Shown here: positions 1-13,100 of the stretch, piece after piece | How positions within the stretch are numbered: position 1 is the stretch's first letter | Layout of the letters: each line of letters opens with the position of its first letter | NCBI GenBank assembly: GCA_013396525.1 | Contig: VWYX01000903.1 | Span: forward strand, 249,022 to 313,021 | DNA length: 64,000 nucleotides | Source of the DNA: Chaetorhynchus papuensis | Taxonomy: Eukaryota > Chordata > Aves > Passeriformes > Rhipiduridae | Direction: 5' to 3' | Made by a program: the position numbers and the translations under genes | The notes under the pieces: model-generated | What the model saw: only the letters and a program-made list of their open reading frames with translations | What the model was told of the DNA's origin: nothing | Database searches by the model: none

Positions 1-128
1 GTCATGAAAAAGAGAAGCTCATTAATCAGCTGCAGACACGAGTTGCTGTCCTGGAACAAGAGATCAAAGACAAAGATCAGCTTGTCACCAGAACAAAAGA
101 AGTCTTAGATGCGACACAAGAGCAAAAG
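1..128 (+). CDS. SASS6: SASS6 coding exon (first in window, 5' end cut by window edge)
   Basis: The frame starts at base 3 (CAT). It encodes coiled-coil sequence ending VLDATQEQK. The donor gtttct follows at 129. Confidence 0.9.
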
Positions 129-3100
129 GTTTCTTCATGGATTTTCTGTAACTTGGTAGAAGCTTCTTAATTGTGGTTTCTGTAGAGTAGCTGCTGACCA
201 GTTTTTATGAATACACTTAAGTCAGCTTTCAAATGTAGTTAGGATTCTAAATTATGGCATCAAAAGTATAGTGGGTTCAGATTTAATATTGTGGTACTGG
301 AGTTACAGTTTATGGTATTTTTGGTAAGAAAAAAAAGGATTAATTGAGATCCTATAAAACTTGACTGAAAAACACTGATTTCTTGTAAGGATAGTTCTCA
401 AAGAATTATGATCATTCTACTTGAAATTATAAGCAATGTTTATCACAACTTTATTGTATTGTGTAATTTTCTGTTCAAGGTGATACTGGAAGAGAGTACA
501 GAGGAAAAACAAAGGCATATTGAAAAACTAGAGACAACAATAAAGTCACTGTCAGCTGAACTCCTTAAGGTTTGTTTGAACATGACAATTGCCTTGTGCA
601 ACATCTCCCTTCTTCTTAGGTGTTCATTTTTGTAATATATGGTTTGGGTTTTTTTAATAGGCTAATGAAATTATCAAGAAGTTACAAGGAGATTTGAAAA
701 CTCTAATGAGTAAATTAAAATTGAAAAATACAGTGACAATTCAACAAGAAAAACTATTGGCAGAAAAAGAAGAGAAACTTCAAAAAGAGCAGAGGGAATC
801 ACAGGAGATGGGACAATCCCTTCGAATGAAAGAGCAGGAGGTATCGATGGGTTAACCTTTTGTGCTGGAAATGCTGTTGTATGGACTTTGTTGGGTTTTG
901 TGGGGTTTAACTTAGTTATAGCAATAAGTCTTAAATCTTTCCATGCAATAGAATATACTCTTTTCCTTAGTTAACATGTTTATTTAAATGTGTAGTCAAC
1001 TTTCAGGTTTTTTAATGTTAACCTTATTTGTAAAAGCCATCCATTTATATGGGAGAAAACTGTGATTGTTTTAAGAGAACAAAGCAATGTAATGGATGGG
1101 TCAGCATCCTATAGAAGGCAGGTTCATGTGTGAGTTGCTAAAGGGAACAAGAACAGGAACAGAGTGAACTTTTTTCTTCCATTAAGGACATTCCCCTGTT
1201 TAGAGTCCTTGTGCTATTTAATCACAGTAAAATAAGGGTCAGAAAGGATTCTGGCTGGCACTTTGTCAAAATCCTAGCTAAAAGTAGGGCTTCCTTTAAA
1301 AGAATTACCATGTTGCTTTTGTGAAAAACTGAGTTCAAACTTCTTTAATTTTAGTACAACTTCATAAATGCTTTTGTTGTTGTTGTTTGTAGTTAGTGTA
1401 ACACTAGTAGTATAACACTCCTGATGGTGTTATAATTATTCCGGGAATTACAGGTTTGCAAGCTACAAGAACAGCTAGAAAGTACAATACAAAAACTAGA
1501 AGAAAGCAAGCAGTTACTGAAAACCAATGAAAATGGTAGGTTTATACAGTTTGATTTCTCCCTCTGTAAAAATGACCCAGTGATCTCACTACTACTGAAA
1601 TGAATGGAAGCAGCTTTTGGGGTTTTTGTGAAGAGCTGCAATTATTGTCATGTATGGAAAACAAGCCTCTTGCTGTTGTGGGCATGCAGGAGGTGGGGAA
1701 GCCTTCCCTTGGGGCTGGTGCTTGGGGCTGTGGGGTGGGGTGGGGTGCTCAGAGGCCTGGGGGTGAAGGAAGCTTCAACAAATGGCTTTGCATGGGACTA
1801 GGGAGGAAAAACACCCAGTGAGCTGTCACTTTTTGTGAGGAAGGGCTATTGGCCCTTTCAAACAGCTTGTAAGACGTAGCAAATGGACTTGAGCTTTTTC
1901 TTCCTCTCTGCAGTTATCACCTGGTTGAACAAACAGCTGAGTGAAGTTCAGATGGCAAGGAAGCTGGACACTCCTGCCAGTGCCCATGGTGGTGGGAGGG
2001 CTGCTGTTTCACCTCACGGCATGGTAAGGTAGAGCTGTAAATACCAGGCTGGTGAGGTGCTCATCAGTTGCTAAAATGCAAGGCCTTAAAAGAGAGGGGA
2101 AAAAAAAGTGCTTTCATCTTCTTCTGGGCCTACAGTTTTGGGTGGGTGTGGTTTGGGGTTGTTAGTTTGTTTTTCAACAATGTAACAGCCTGCTGGGTCG
2201 TTCCTGTCCTGGACCTTGTAGGTGAGAATCTTCTAAGCTCTCAGTTACATAAAATACACAAAGCAATACAGAATTATCTTGGAAAAGATGAAGTGCAGTG
2301 TGAAGGAAAAAAAAGAAGGCACTTTTGTGTTGAGAGGTTGACTTACTAATTCTCTTTGTAAAGGTTAAAACCCAAAGTGTACTATTTGAATACTCTTACT
2401 AGTGACTTTTAGAAACAGGAAAGTCAGGGGCTGAGGAACACTGCCTGCAATCGTTGAATACCATAACTTGCTGGTTCTCACCGTGTGTTGTACAAATCTC
2501 TGCTGTCACAAAGCAGCAACAGGAACTGATGAGCTGCTTGTTCATAGTGGAAGGGCATGTTCATACAAAGAGGTCTCTTGATTTGTAGCTGGATACATTT
2601 AATACTTTAATCACTTACAGGGTGTTTAGTTTTTTACTAGCTGAGTGCTCACCTCATCTAACTTTTTTAAAGTTATGTTTTCCTTAAGTGTCCAAATCTT
2701 GGAAAAGTGATGTTTTCTTCCCATCAGGAAGACTCACATAAGTGTTGGCTTTGTAATGGCAGTTGTTAATTTTGGAATTTTTAATCTCTATAATTACTTG
2801 AAGAATTGTGTTTCTCCTTTATGGATGTGTTTTTATTTCTTTTACAGCCTGACCGACCATCCTTTCACAGCTCAGGAATCAATCATCCCATTTCTCCCTT
2901 CTATGCCTTCCAGAACTTTCTGGAACCGACACACAGCAAAAATGGGAATTCCCAATGTCCAGTACCAAAGGCAGGCACTTTGACTCTTTTGTTTGGTTAA
3001 GAATGTGACAGTATAAACTATCAAAGCACAACATTTTGACTATTTCTCAAAGTACATAAATATTTACTGTACTTAGGCTCCTTGCTGTGAATATTATGAC

Positions 3101-4109
3101 TGTTATTCTATATATTCTATTTTATAGCTAATGCTTATCTTTAGGCTGCTTGTTCTTGCAGGCTTTGCTGCACAGCAGGGCCAATGAGGTGTAGAAACAC
3201 AAATCCCTGGGAATTTGCATCTGGGAATGCCCTCGGGGGAGGGGACTCTCAGATCTGGAGTAACTCTTAACCTGCAGCTCTTTGTCTCTGCAGGTTCAGT
3301 TGAACTCACAGCTTTTGAAATTGAGTCGATGTTCGGATGCTCACACAGTGCCTGCAGCCGGTCACCCAGCGAATAAGGAGAAGTGAGTGTCATCTACTGC
3401 AATTTAGTATCGTTATTATTTTATTTATAAAGCCCTTTGTCATTTTGGTGTGTTTGGAACTGAGTAAAACGGTTCTAGTACCAAGCCTAGTTCTGTGGTG
3501 TGCCTTTCTTCGTTACCATGTGAATGAATTTTGTGTTGGTCTGTTGAAACCAAAGGAAACCTGTTGCTTTTCAGGAGTGGGCCCCAAGGAACAACACTTC
3601 GGTGTTGCTCCTGCTGGCAGATCTAAGCCAGCCAGTGCTGGCTCACTGAAAAAAATAGTTCTAGGCTGTTCTCAATGTACTCAGTGATAGTTTAAATGTT
3701 AAAGGTCATAGAAACACAGCAGTCCCACTTCTTACTGAAGGTTTTCCTGAGCAAGTCTGTAGCTGATCTCAGTGTAATGCACCGATAACAAACTGCATTT
3801 GCTTTAAATTGTAATTGGCCTTTCTGTTTCTAGTGGGGAGCAGCTGGGGCTGGAAGCCAAGTATTTCAAGAGAAAAGATGACAGCATTCCTTTACGAGGG
3901 CTTAGTCAAAACACACTGAACTCGGGTAAGTACGAAAGAGTAGAGCAAGGCTTTGTTTGAAATGTACTTGAAGGGCAATAACAGCCATGGTTCAATGTGG
4001 TGTCCTGTGCTGTTCTGCAGAGTACCTGAGACCCTACTTGCCAACCAAAGCCCAGCTGTCACCAAAAGCTGCTGGAACACCAGCCTCGGCCTATTTTCCT
4101 GGATCATAG
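1..4109 (+). CDS. SASS6: SASS6 (spindle assembly abnormal protein 6 homologue), 3' part of gene, nine exons
   Basis: SASS6 forms the nine-fold cartwheel hub that starts centriole assembly. The window holds the last 326 codons: the end of the long parallel coiled coil and the disordered C-terminal tail. Joining the exons gives one continuous frame from HEKEKLINQLQTRVAVLEQ to a TAG at 4107-4109. It matches the vertebrate protein as I remember it, including TIKSLSAELLK, KLKLKNTVTIQQEKLLAEKE, DSIPLRGLSQN and a C-terminus of SAYFPG. Heptad-rich, Lys/Glu/Gln-rich sequence runs through the first four exons; the last five are Ser/Pro-rich and divergent, as expected for the tail. The N-terminal head domain is outside the window. 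The tail ends in PGS rather than the slightly longer human ending. One intron (after 2970) has a GC donor. The gene converges on MFSD14A. Confidence 0.95.
480..569 (+). CDS. SASS6: SASS6 coding exon
   Basis: Thirty codons (VILEESTEEK to LSAELLK) lie between acceptor ttctgttcaag and donor gtttgt; both introns are phase 0. Coiled-coil segment. Confidence 0.93.
661..840 (+). CDS. SASS6: SASS6 coding exon
   Basis: Sixty codons follow acceptor tttttttaatag and precede donor gtatcg. Contains NTVTIQQEKLLAEKEEKLQK, highly conserved coiled coil. Confidence 0.94.
1454..1535 (+). CDS. SASS6: SASS6 coding exon
   Basis: Eighty-two nucleotides after acceptor aattacag, with donor gtaggt. Encodes VCKLQEQLESTIQKLEESKQ; the exon ends one base into a codon completed at 1914. 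Confidence 0.93.
1914..2023 (+). CDS. SASS6: SASS6 coding exon
   Basis: Acceptor ctctctgcag, donor gtaagg. The shared codon makes NENVITWLNKQLSE, the end of the coiled coil; the rest (AHGGGRAAVSPHGM) begins the variable tail. Confidence 0.93.
2848..2970 (+). CDS. SASS6: SASS6 coding exon with GC donor
   Basis: Forty-one codons after acceptor tcttttacag. The frame joins the next exon only if the intron begins aag|gcaggc, a GC-AG intron; no GT lies at a usable position. Read-through would stop nine codons later. Confidence 0.85.
3294..3382 (+). CDS. SASS6: SASS6 coding exon
   Basis: Acceptor tctctgcag, donor gtgagt. Encodes VQLNSQLLKLSRCSD through HPANKE; two bases of the next Asn codon remain at the end. 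Confidence 0.88.
3834..3925 (+). CDS. SASS6: SASS6 coding exon
   Basis: Acceptor ctgtttctag, donor gtaagt. Contains the conserved tail motif KRKDDSIPLRGLSQN. Confidence 0.93.
4021..4109 (+). CDS. SASS6: SASS6 terminal coding exon
   Basis: After acceptor gttctgcag it encodes EYLRPYLPTKAQLSPKAAG and ends SAYFPGS followed by TAG at 4107-4109. Confidence 0.93.
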
Positions 4110-5250
4110 CCAGGGTTCTTACCGTAAGAGCCCTCTTTTAACCGTTAGGGAGATTTTTGAATGTCCTGCAAGAGTGTGTTAGTAAAGTATCACTGTGAAT
4201 TGACACAATTTTATGAGCCAGTTTTCTTTGAGGAGGGAGCTTGACTGACTAGGATGATGTTTCAGTGCTTGAGCCTAAGGACAAGAAGATAAAGCTTTAA
4301 GGAGCTTTAGTGGGAACAACACTTATGTCAGCAGGGCTGTGCAGAATTTTCTTAGTATATTGTTGACCCTGTAAATTCTCCTAAAAACCCACCAAAGTGC
4401 TCTGACTTTTTTATAACAGGTCAAATGTACATTCCCTGAGTGAGAACCCTTACCTGAATTTCTATTTCTTGACTCCTTTCAGAGAAAGGATGAGGCAGAG
4501 GGAAAGCATGAGAAAACTGTGCTGTGCTGTCCATTTCAGTAATGGTGGAGCTCATACATTAGCATGACTGCCTCACTAATCCTCCCTTACAGTTCAGTTT
4601 TAAAAACTTGCTTAATTTTGGAACCAGCTTATTTGAATTGCATACAGACTTACAAATAAATCTCATACTAAAAATGCTACATTATTTCACTCAAGGTATA
4701 AAAGTAAAATTTAAAATTCTCACTCTTGGTTCCCCTAACTTTTCTGTTAATTGCTCCGTATTACATTCCACAGGCCACCATGCAAAAAACATTTAAAGGT
4801 GAAGTAGCTGAATAGTTAACTGTTGCCAAGTATCAACATCTAAAAGTTACTTTATTTTTATAAATCATACTTTATAGTCTTACAGTTGTAAAGAAACTTA
4901 AGATACTCTTACATCTGTTCAGCTGGTTCTACTGTTTGGGTTCAAATGCTAGAATCATGTAACAACCCCTTCTGTGCCATCTTTCACTTGGTGTCCCCTG
5001 CAGAACGAGCACGCACGGACTTCTGCCAGGCAGAGGACCCTTCTAATGACTATTCCTTACTTTTGTTAAAGGTATTTCATTCCTTTTACCTTAAGTTACT
5101 CAAGTGCACCCAGAGGATTGTACAGTTCAGTGATTTGTTTTGCTGTGTGAAATGTGTAAATTTGTTTATAAATTAGCACCATGTTAATGTGTAATGTCTG
5201 GTTTTGTCATTTGTGTTGCAATGGAAATATTAAATGGTTTTTATCATAAG
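4110..5250 (+). other. SASS6: SASS6 3' UTR (probable extent)
   Basis: No coding sequence is seen. Candidate polyadenylation signals are aataaa at 4655-4660 and attaaa at 5229-5234; the real end cannot be chosen without transcript data. Confidence 0.5.
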
Positions 5251-5840
5251 CTCTGATTAGTTAATGTTTCAGGAGTACTAAACCACCCTCTCCACTGTAC
5301 TGCAATTCCCAGCTGAGGTAAGCACCAGAACAGCTGTATTTTATTTACCTTTTTCTGCAGTGTTGCTTATTGTTCCCCAGGCAGTGCAGTGCCCCAGGCC
5401 CAGCCCTGCAGCTCCTCTCTCCAGCTGTCCCCAGGTGTCAGTGACTGAAGCTGTGGTGCTCTTGCAGTGCAGAGGAGCTGCTGTCAAAGGGGTGTGGCAG
5501 CAGCTCCCAGGCCTCTTAACTCCAAAGTGCCCCCCAGGTGCTGTGGGCCTGGGCAGCCCCAGCCAGGCTGGCTGTGTGGAACTGACTCGTTCCCTGGAGC
5601 CTGGATCCTTGGGCACCCTGTTCCACTGGATGTCCCAGGAAGCAAGGAGCCAGCTGCAGGCACCCTGTGCTGCTGGACACCAGGGACCCTTCCACTGTGC
5701 TCAGGGCTGCTTTAGCTAACACATGAAGCTCCATGCTGGACCTCTACTCCAGCTGGCTTTGCACACCTGCTGAATTATAACAGACATGCAACTACTGAAC
5801 TTCACTTAAGCTTTGAAGAGACATTCACAATTATTTAAAA
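5251..5840. other. Intergenic gap between convergent SASS6 and MFSD14A
   Basis: This short stretch separates the two 3' ends. It contains a GC-richer patch (about 5370-5720) with open frames on both strands, but these show no recognisable domain and look like chance ORFs in low-AT sequence. Confidence 0.5.
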
Positions 5841-5859
5841 ATTCATTAAAATATTCAAC

Positions 5860-5865
5860 TTTATT
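5860..5865 (-). terminator. MFSD14A: Candidate polyadenylation signal of MFSD14A
   Basis: AATAAA on the minus strand (tttatt on the plus strand), about 1.1 kb after the stop codon. It is the last canonical signal before the GC-rich gap; nearer ones also exist, for example near 6382. Confidence 0.5.
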
Positions 5866-6968
5866 AACAGTATATTTACATTTTTTTTTCCTGCTCTTGG
5901 TCAACCATGGTGAATGTTCAAAGGTAAAAAAGCATTAAGCAATAACCACAAGATGAAAACATTTTAAACCTATACAATACTTTATACACAAATTTATACA
6001 AAGGAACACTTAAATAATACAACTGGACACAAAAATATACACTTTTAGAGAAATTCACATCAGTAATTGTATAAAGCTCTCTTCTGTACTAAGGGTCCTG
6101 AAAATTTAGGACTAAAACTTTAGCTCTGTAATGCAAAAGGGTTATTGTGACAGTCCTCAAAGGCCACTATATAGCACACGGACAGATTCAAGGCTATCAG
6201 CTTATAGAGTTCAGTCTGTGTATTCAAGTTTTGAGGTCCTTTATGATTACGCAAACATCAGAAATAGAGTGGTTTAATAAACGGTACAGAGGAAAGCAGA
6301 GGTTTAGAGCCAGTATTAAAAGCTGTAGGCCCAAAACACCCACTTCATATTTTCATATTTCAACAAGTGTTTGATACAACCGTTTATTCAAAAATAGAAA
6401 GAGTAAATGCACTTACATAAAAATAACTTTTACTGTTCAGCAAGCGTGCTCGTGTGATTTTTATATTAGTACAAACTTAAAAAAAACCTGCCATGTGACT
6501 ATTAAAAGAAATGATACCAATTCACCTCCCTACTTAAGTACATTTACATTAAGGCTTTGAATCATCTGACCCAAGATTTTACAACATTAAAACGAATGGG
6601 TCCACATGGATGCCAGTCTGTCTCATTGAGACGTAGCATGACTAGAATTAAAGCTCACCACCGTAAGGAAACAGAAGGACACATGCTCATGCCTTGACTA
6701 TTGTTTGTCTCTGAACTAGAATGTAAAGTTTAGCAGTAACAGTATTTCATGGCAAGAGACAAGTATGTAACAGTTTGTTTATAAAAGCAAGTAAGTTTTT
6801 AGTTCAATGGCAACATCTTTGGAGAAAGTTCCTGTTTCAATTCCTACAGATTTCATGCAGAAAGATACTTCTTAAGATTACCTTAAGAAATTACATTTCG
6901 ATGGAGTTGGAATGTGTATCCCAAACTGCTGATGAAAGAAGAGTCCAAACGGTCTTCCTGGATTTTTG
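5866..6968 (-). other. MFSD14A: MFSD14A 3' UTR
   Basis: About 1.1 kb of AT-rich non-coding sequence follows the TGA stop. No open frame with family similarity is visible in it. Confidence 0.6.
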
Positions 6969-7175
6969 TCATACATTTGTATCCTGCAGTAAAGGTTCTT
7001 TAGCTTCACCAGGAGCTTGTGGGCTGTGGGGATGGCCGTGGCTGCCACAGTGTTTCTTCCAGTTGCTGGATCTTACATTTAGGTTTGTGTGTTCAGGAAT
7101 AAACAAGGCAACAAGTAATGCCAACAGCACAGAGCACGCTCCAAATAAGAATGGGGGTCCAGGAATTATGGAATT
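6969..7175 (-). CDS. MFSD14A: MFSD14A exon 12 (terminal)
   Basis: After acceptor GTTATTTCCAG, 68 codons and TGA. Encodes NSIIPGPPFLFGACSVLLAL and the cytosolic tail ending EPLLQDTNV. Confidence 0.96.
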   Translation of the reverse strand, partial: NSIIPGPPFLFGACSVLLALLVALFIPEHTNLNVRSSNWKKHCGSHGHPHSPQAPGEAKEPLLQDTNV

Positions 7176-10100
7176 CTGGAAATAACAACAGTGACACCAC
7201 AAAGTGTTAATGAGCCTTTAGACACACATTACCCACAGCCTACAGTTGATAATTACCCACTTTCAAGAGTGGGAAGAGCTGTTGCCTGGCACACTAGTGA
7301 ATACAGTGCAGGCTTTTATAAGGAATGAGTAAGAACTTCACACCCTAAGCACATGGTTCTTATTAATGCTCGCCAACTTCCTTTTCTAGTGCAAGTTCTT
7401 CCTGCTGAGCTGCCCCAAAAGCTTAATAAAAAAGAATTGAGAGCTTGGTAAAAGGACAACAAAAAAAACCTATACACCATTGGTAACTGTCCATCCTTCC
7501 CTCGAGGTAGTCTCCTCACAAGGGTCAGAGTTGTCTATGACTGTCAGCTGTAGCTATTTGAAAATTAAACTAAACCAGTGCATGTAATTAAATATCAGTT
7601 AAATAACCCTACCCTGAGGGACTTAGAAACCTCTTTCTACACCCTCCACTTGCAGTCAGTGTAACAAAATGTGACACAGCATCGAACTGACGGGCACAGG
7701 AGCCCTTCCTAACTTCTTCTTTTGGAAGCAGTAAGTACAGAAGAAACGTACCTGTTGTAAATGGTATTGTGCAGCCACACTACCTCCTGATGGTGACTCG
7801 GGCATGGGCAGTTCATTCAATTCAACATGAAATATATAGAATATAAAACCATAAAGTGCTGGTCCCAAACCATTACACAGTCCTCGAATTCCTGTAATCA
7901 TTCCCTGAACAACACCTGGGAAAAGTAAAATACATGTTCTTACCTATCTATAGTTATACATATATAATTAACTATTTCTAGTAACTTTATTGACTTTACC
8001 TAAAAACTGATGCAGGCAGGAAAGCTCTAACTGGTGTTGCACTATGGGTAGCAGTAAACAAGGGGTGCAAAGAGCTGGTCATTATCATATATTTGAGTGG
8101 TTTTTCCATCTGCCTCTAGCAGAGGGCAGTGCCTGCCATGCTGAGCTAGTTCAGAGGCCAGGAGAAGTACATTATCCCTGCTGTCACTGTCTCACACAGG
8201 AGAGAGAGAGAGCACTGCATGCAACAGCGAGGAACAGGAACAGTGCACTGAGCTTGCTGAATGCTTTGTTACTATAGGGCCTTGTTGAAAGTCTCCCCCC
8301 TGCACCAGAAGTACACAGTACACACACAGTGCAACTTCCAAGGAACCTGAATTTAATATGTCGTGCCCTAAGCTCAGGTGTCTGGGCTGCCCTGCCAAGA
8401 CTCAGCCTGGCTGACAAGCACTAAGCCCAGAGCCCAGTATGCCTGCCTGCACAGTATTTCTCGACCAGAATCCCAAGAACCAGGAGCAAACCTACCCTGC
8501 TGGTCGGCATCAGCAGTTCGTGAGACCAGGGCGCTGACAGCTGGGAAAGTAATGCTGGACATGGCGGCCACAGCGCCGGCTGCCCACATCATCCTGCAAA
8601 ACACACACGGCAGTGAGGGCCCTGGGAGCGCAGGGACGCTGCGCTGGGTGTCCTGCACCCACACCCTTCGCAGAAGGGATTAAATGCACCCCGACCTGCA
8701 GCAGCCAGACCAAAGAGAAATGTGCATACCATGGCTCTGATCCAAAGCCGTACCACGCCAGCTGCAGTATTTGGAACCCCAGGCCCAGCAGGATGGTGTT
8801 CTTATTTCCAATGGATCGCATCAGTAAACTCAACACTATTGTCTAACAGAGAGGGGAAAAGTAAAGTGTCAGAAAAATAACATCTTATTCTAAATATTAA
8901 ATACAGATAAGCTGATGAGTTAATGAATTTTAAAAAACAACAAAAAACCTTAAAACATTTTATACTTAATGTCAAATACATGCAATAAAATAATTTTTAA
9001 GTAGTGTTCTTCAAAAGCAGTATTTGCCTCTACCAAAAAAAAAAAAAAGCAGTCGTTTAGCAAGTAATATGACCAAACCATCACCCTTCTTTGATGCACA
9101 AAGGATTAAGTTTTCCCTTAATGAATTAAACCCTTGTTGTCAAGTGTTCTCATCTAACTTAAGAGTCTTAACCAATTTTTAGAGATTTAGAAAAAAACAC
9201 AGAAAAGCTGAATCACATTTATGGAACCACAGTGTTCTCAATTCTCCACAGTGTTTCCTTCTTTTCAGCTTGCCAAGTCAATGACACACAGAGCAGTAAC
9301 TCACCTGTGCAATAATGGAAAGAATCCCAAGGACTGCTATAAATGCTGCAACACTTTCAGATGAAAATCCCATTATCTATATTAAAAAAAAGGCAATTTG
9401 ATTATTAACCATAAACCATATGTCATGATGTCACAAACCCCAGTGAGGGAACACACAATGCAGAAGACCAGTATTATTCAGCTCCTCATCTTTTTTTCAT
9501 TACATCAAACAAGTAAATGAAAATAAAGGGGCATAAATAGAAAACAATTAAATTGCTCCCTCAAAAATAAAGCCAGTTCAACATATTTAACCTCATAGTC
9601 CAAGAATAATGCAAATAATTATAAAATACAAGAAACTGTTTTATAACTCATTCATCACTCCCCTCTCCTCTATTTTTGTCTGAATAAAAGAGAAAAACAG
9701 AACAACAAGAGGACTTAAATCAGTTCCTGGGAGCTTCTAAATTATATGAGTTATCTATACTTTCCATACTAGTTCAGTAATACTGAAAACTCTCTTAAAT
9801 CCTGTAAATCTAGTTTTGTTCGAATTCATACCAAAATGTTCCATTACCTGTCTGAGGTATAGGAAGAAGCTGGAATATTGGCCTGCCTCTGGGAGGTAGG
9901 AAAGAAAGACTGTTATGCAGATTAGCAGCACAATGGAGTCCTGGCCGACTTTCTTCAGGGACTATGGCAAGAAAAAAGAATTACAAAACATTCCACCTTC
10001 ATTTCCAAAAAGCATCCCTAGCTGGGCTCTGAAAAGCCTGTCAATTAAGTTGTTACGTGGCACCACCAAAGCATTGCCTTTATGTTTAGCAAGATTGTTG

Positions 10101-13100
10101 GCAAAAGTATCACCAGTGAAGCAAGGTCAAGCTTGAAGAAATTGAAGGCTTTGTTTTTCAAGCCTGAACTATTGTAAATTCAGTCTCTTCCCTGTCTCCA
10201 AACTCAGTATCCACAAGTAACAAAATATTCCCTCTTTTAGTAGCTTACTGCAAAGGGGTCAGCCTGTTCCCACGAAATGGGTGCTCCCCAGGATGCTGGC
10301 CTCATCTTCTCTGGCAGCGATTCCGGTACAGCAACAAGGATAAAACAAATGTCCAACAAGGCTATTGCTGTAGCCAGCACCACCACCAGGCTGTCTCCGT
10401 ACACCCGGCCAAGGTAGGCACCGATAGCAGGGCTGGTGACTAAACTTGCTGCAAAAGTTGCTGAAACCTGAAATAAATAACAGCTGGTAAGATTTTCAGT
10501 GAGAAAAGTCAGCAGTGTTATTACCCACATTTCCTCCTTTTCAGAAGCCTAACCTTTTTAATCACGTAGTAATTAAAAGTTTTCCTTTTTCCTATGCCTA
10601 TGTGGTAGCAGCTGTGTATTTTAGACAATCACAATTTTTCAAGAAAAACTTTCTGATAACTGGACAGCAATGTGAGGCTCACAGCACTCTTGCATGTATC
10701 GACATAATTAAGTTTAATTAACTGTAGACTCTACTAATACCTCTGGGAAGCAATGAGCTATATTTAATCTTCATATTAGTGAAATAGGCAATGTTAAATT
10801 AGTGAAATAGCACTGTTAAAAAAAAAAAATCACACGTATGAAGGGTATATTAACTGTAATATGCTGGTTAATCCAACTCAGTAGTTCTCAGTTAACCAGC
10901 TGGCCTTGTGAAAGATGTTAACTTAAAAACTGAAGGAACTTTCTCAACGTATCTCAATCCCTCATGTGTACAGGCACAAAGAAACTATTTATTATTATTA
11001 TTCTATATCCATTGCTTTCATCTCTTCCTGCTGAATGGTAATGGATTCTGTAACTTAAACACAAAAAATAATTCTGCTAATCCATAATAACATGAGGCTG
11101 TGAAGGCTCCTGGGATCAGGAGATAATGGAGAAACAGAGATGAGTTGTAAGAACTTAAAACAGACAAGTAACTCAGCTAAGTTTGTTCTGAATGGCAGCA
11201 CAGCAGAGTGACTGGAGACACAGGCAGGGGCAGTCAAGTACCACACAATGGCAGTTCCAGAACAGAAGGTGAGATTTAATATAACTAAATAACTAAAGCT
11301 CCTCAAATTACATCATTAAGATTGATAACAGCCGTTAAGACAGACACTCAAGACAGCTTTTAATACAGTCTCTCGTTTTGTTTCATTTAGAAGCAGAATA
11401 CTCAAGAGATACAAGACTGGATGACAGGAACAATTAAACAGAAAAACCTGACTCCAAATTAAAAACAACTTGCCACAGGAGAAACAAAAACGCAGCTTTG
11501 AAAGTGTTACAAACACAAAGGCTTACTACTGAATACCAAAGGAAAAGAGCCCAAATAATACATACCAAACCATAGGCCATGCTTCTCTCGTGTTCTTGGG
11601 TTATGTCTGCTACATATGCAAAAACTACAGAAAATGTCACTGCAAAAACTCCAGACACAGAGATTACAGCGAAGTACCACCTAAGAACACGATAAAAAAA
11701 AATTAGAACAGCTAAATAGAAACAAAAAGTCTATTCAATCCAAGTGCAGTTAAACAGTAAATCACCTTGTCCAACTTATCCTGACAGTTTATTGAAATAA
11801 TCTTGGATAAAACCAATGTGAATGTGTCTTGATAGAATTGTGTAACTCCTATGTGCACCAAGTACAAACAGCATGATTTTGTAACGTCTACAAACAGCTG
11901 CTGTGATTATGCACTACTAGGAAACGAGGTGTTCAGCTAATAGGGGTCTATGGCCCAAAGCAAATTAGGAACTTCAGTATTTTGAGAACCTGGTCATTGA
12001 AAGGCCTCAACATCTGCCATATCTTTATGCTATAGACGCTAGCACTTGGCATTTGAAACCTTAATAAATACTTAGAAACAAGCTCCTTCTGCAGAGAGAC
12101 GAGCAGCCTGTGTGACCAGAGAGAAAACAGGAGAGGCTGATGGAGCTACCTGAGCAGCTGGCACTGGCCTGTGTCAGTGCAGGCCACGCCACTGCTGCTC
12201 CACCCTCAGGGTCAGCACAGGGATCAGAGAGTGAGCCCAGGCCTCTGACTCCTGCCCTACCTGGGCAAAGTTCCAGCCAGTTAACAGGTCGATAAGGTGC
12301 ACACCGCATCAAAGCCAGTCGATTTTAGAATTTGAGAAACAAAAGTGTAAAACTGCGGCAACCTGTAGGTTACAAATGGTTACTTCACGCACCCGCATTA
12401 TGTAAGGTTTTGCTTTCAGTATTGCTGGCTGGTATCTGAGTGAAAACTGTGGCCACAATCCAGACCTGCACAGTTCACTGGACAGTGTTCTCCAGCTTTG
12501 GCAGATGTGCTGGAGCAGGATGTGGGGCTTACAGCACACAGATCAAAATCAGCAGCTATTGAAATTCTGACCGAGGCCTTTGGCCTCATGGCAGCTGCTT
12601 CAAGGTTTATTGTTCCCCCAGCTTTGCACAGAAGAAATACAAAAGCCTCAACCTTCCATGAAGCACAAGCAGCATTTTATCAACAATGCTATGCACATAA
12701 GCATTAGATAGCAACCTTGAAAAGCAACAGCCAATCTGGTGTGAAACAATTTACTAACCATGGGCTGATCTTCATTAGTGGTATTGGTGCACAGGTGAAA
12801 AATACTGTTAGCAGCAAGAAGGACTTTCGTCCCCACACATCAGACAGGGCACCTATGAGTGGGGCACTGAGAAACGACAATAAGCCCTAGGTGAAACAAA
12901 ACATTTGAAGTTAGAACTAAGTGGTCAGACTCGTGATAGCTGAGAGCAGCCCAGGCTCCAGTTTGAATCAAGTCAATGGCTACAGTGCAATGCACCAAGG
13001 CAATGTGGCCAAGCATCACTCATCTTCTGTCCCATGTCTGGTTAAATAAAATTTGAGATCTGTTACTTCAGAACTACACAAAATTCAAAATGCAGATGAT

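Noticed and set aside
5341..5734. 91-119-codon frames between SASS6 and MFSD14A
   Set aside because: Present on both strands, with no family resemblance, in an intergenic GC-richer patch.
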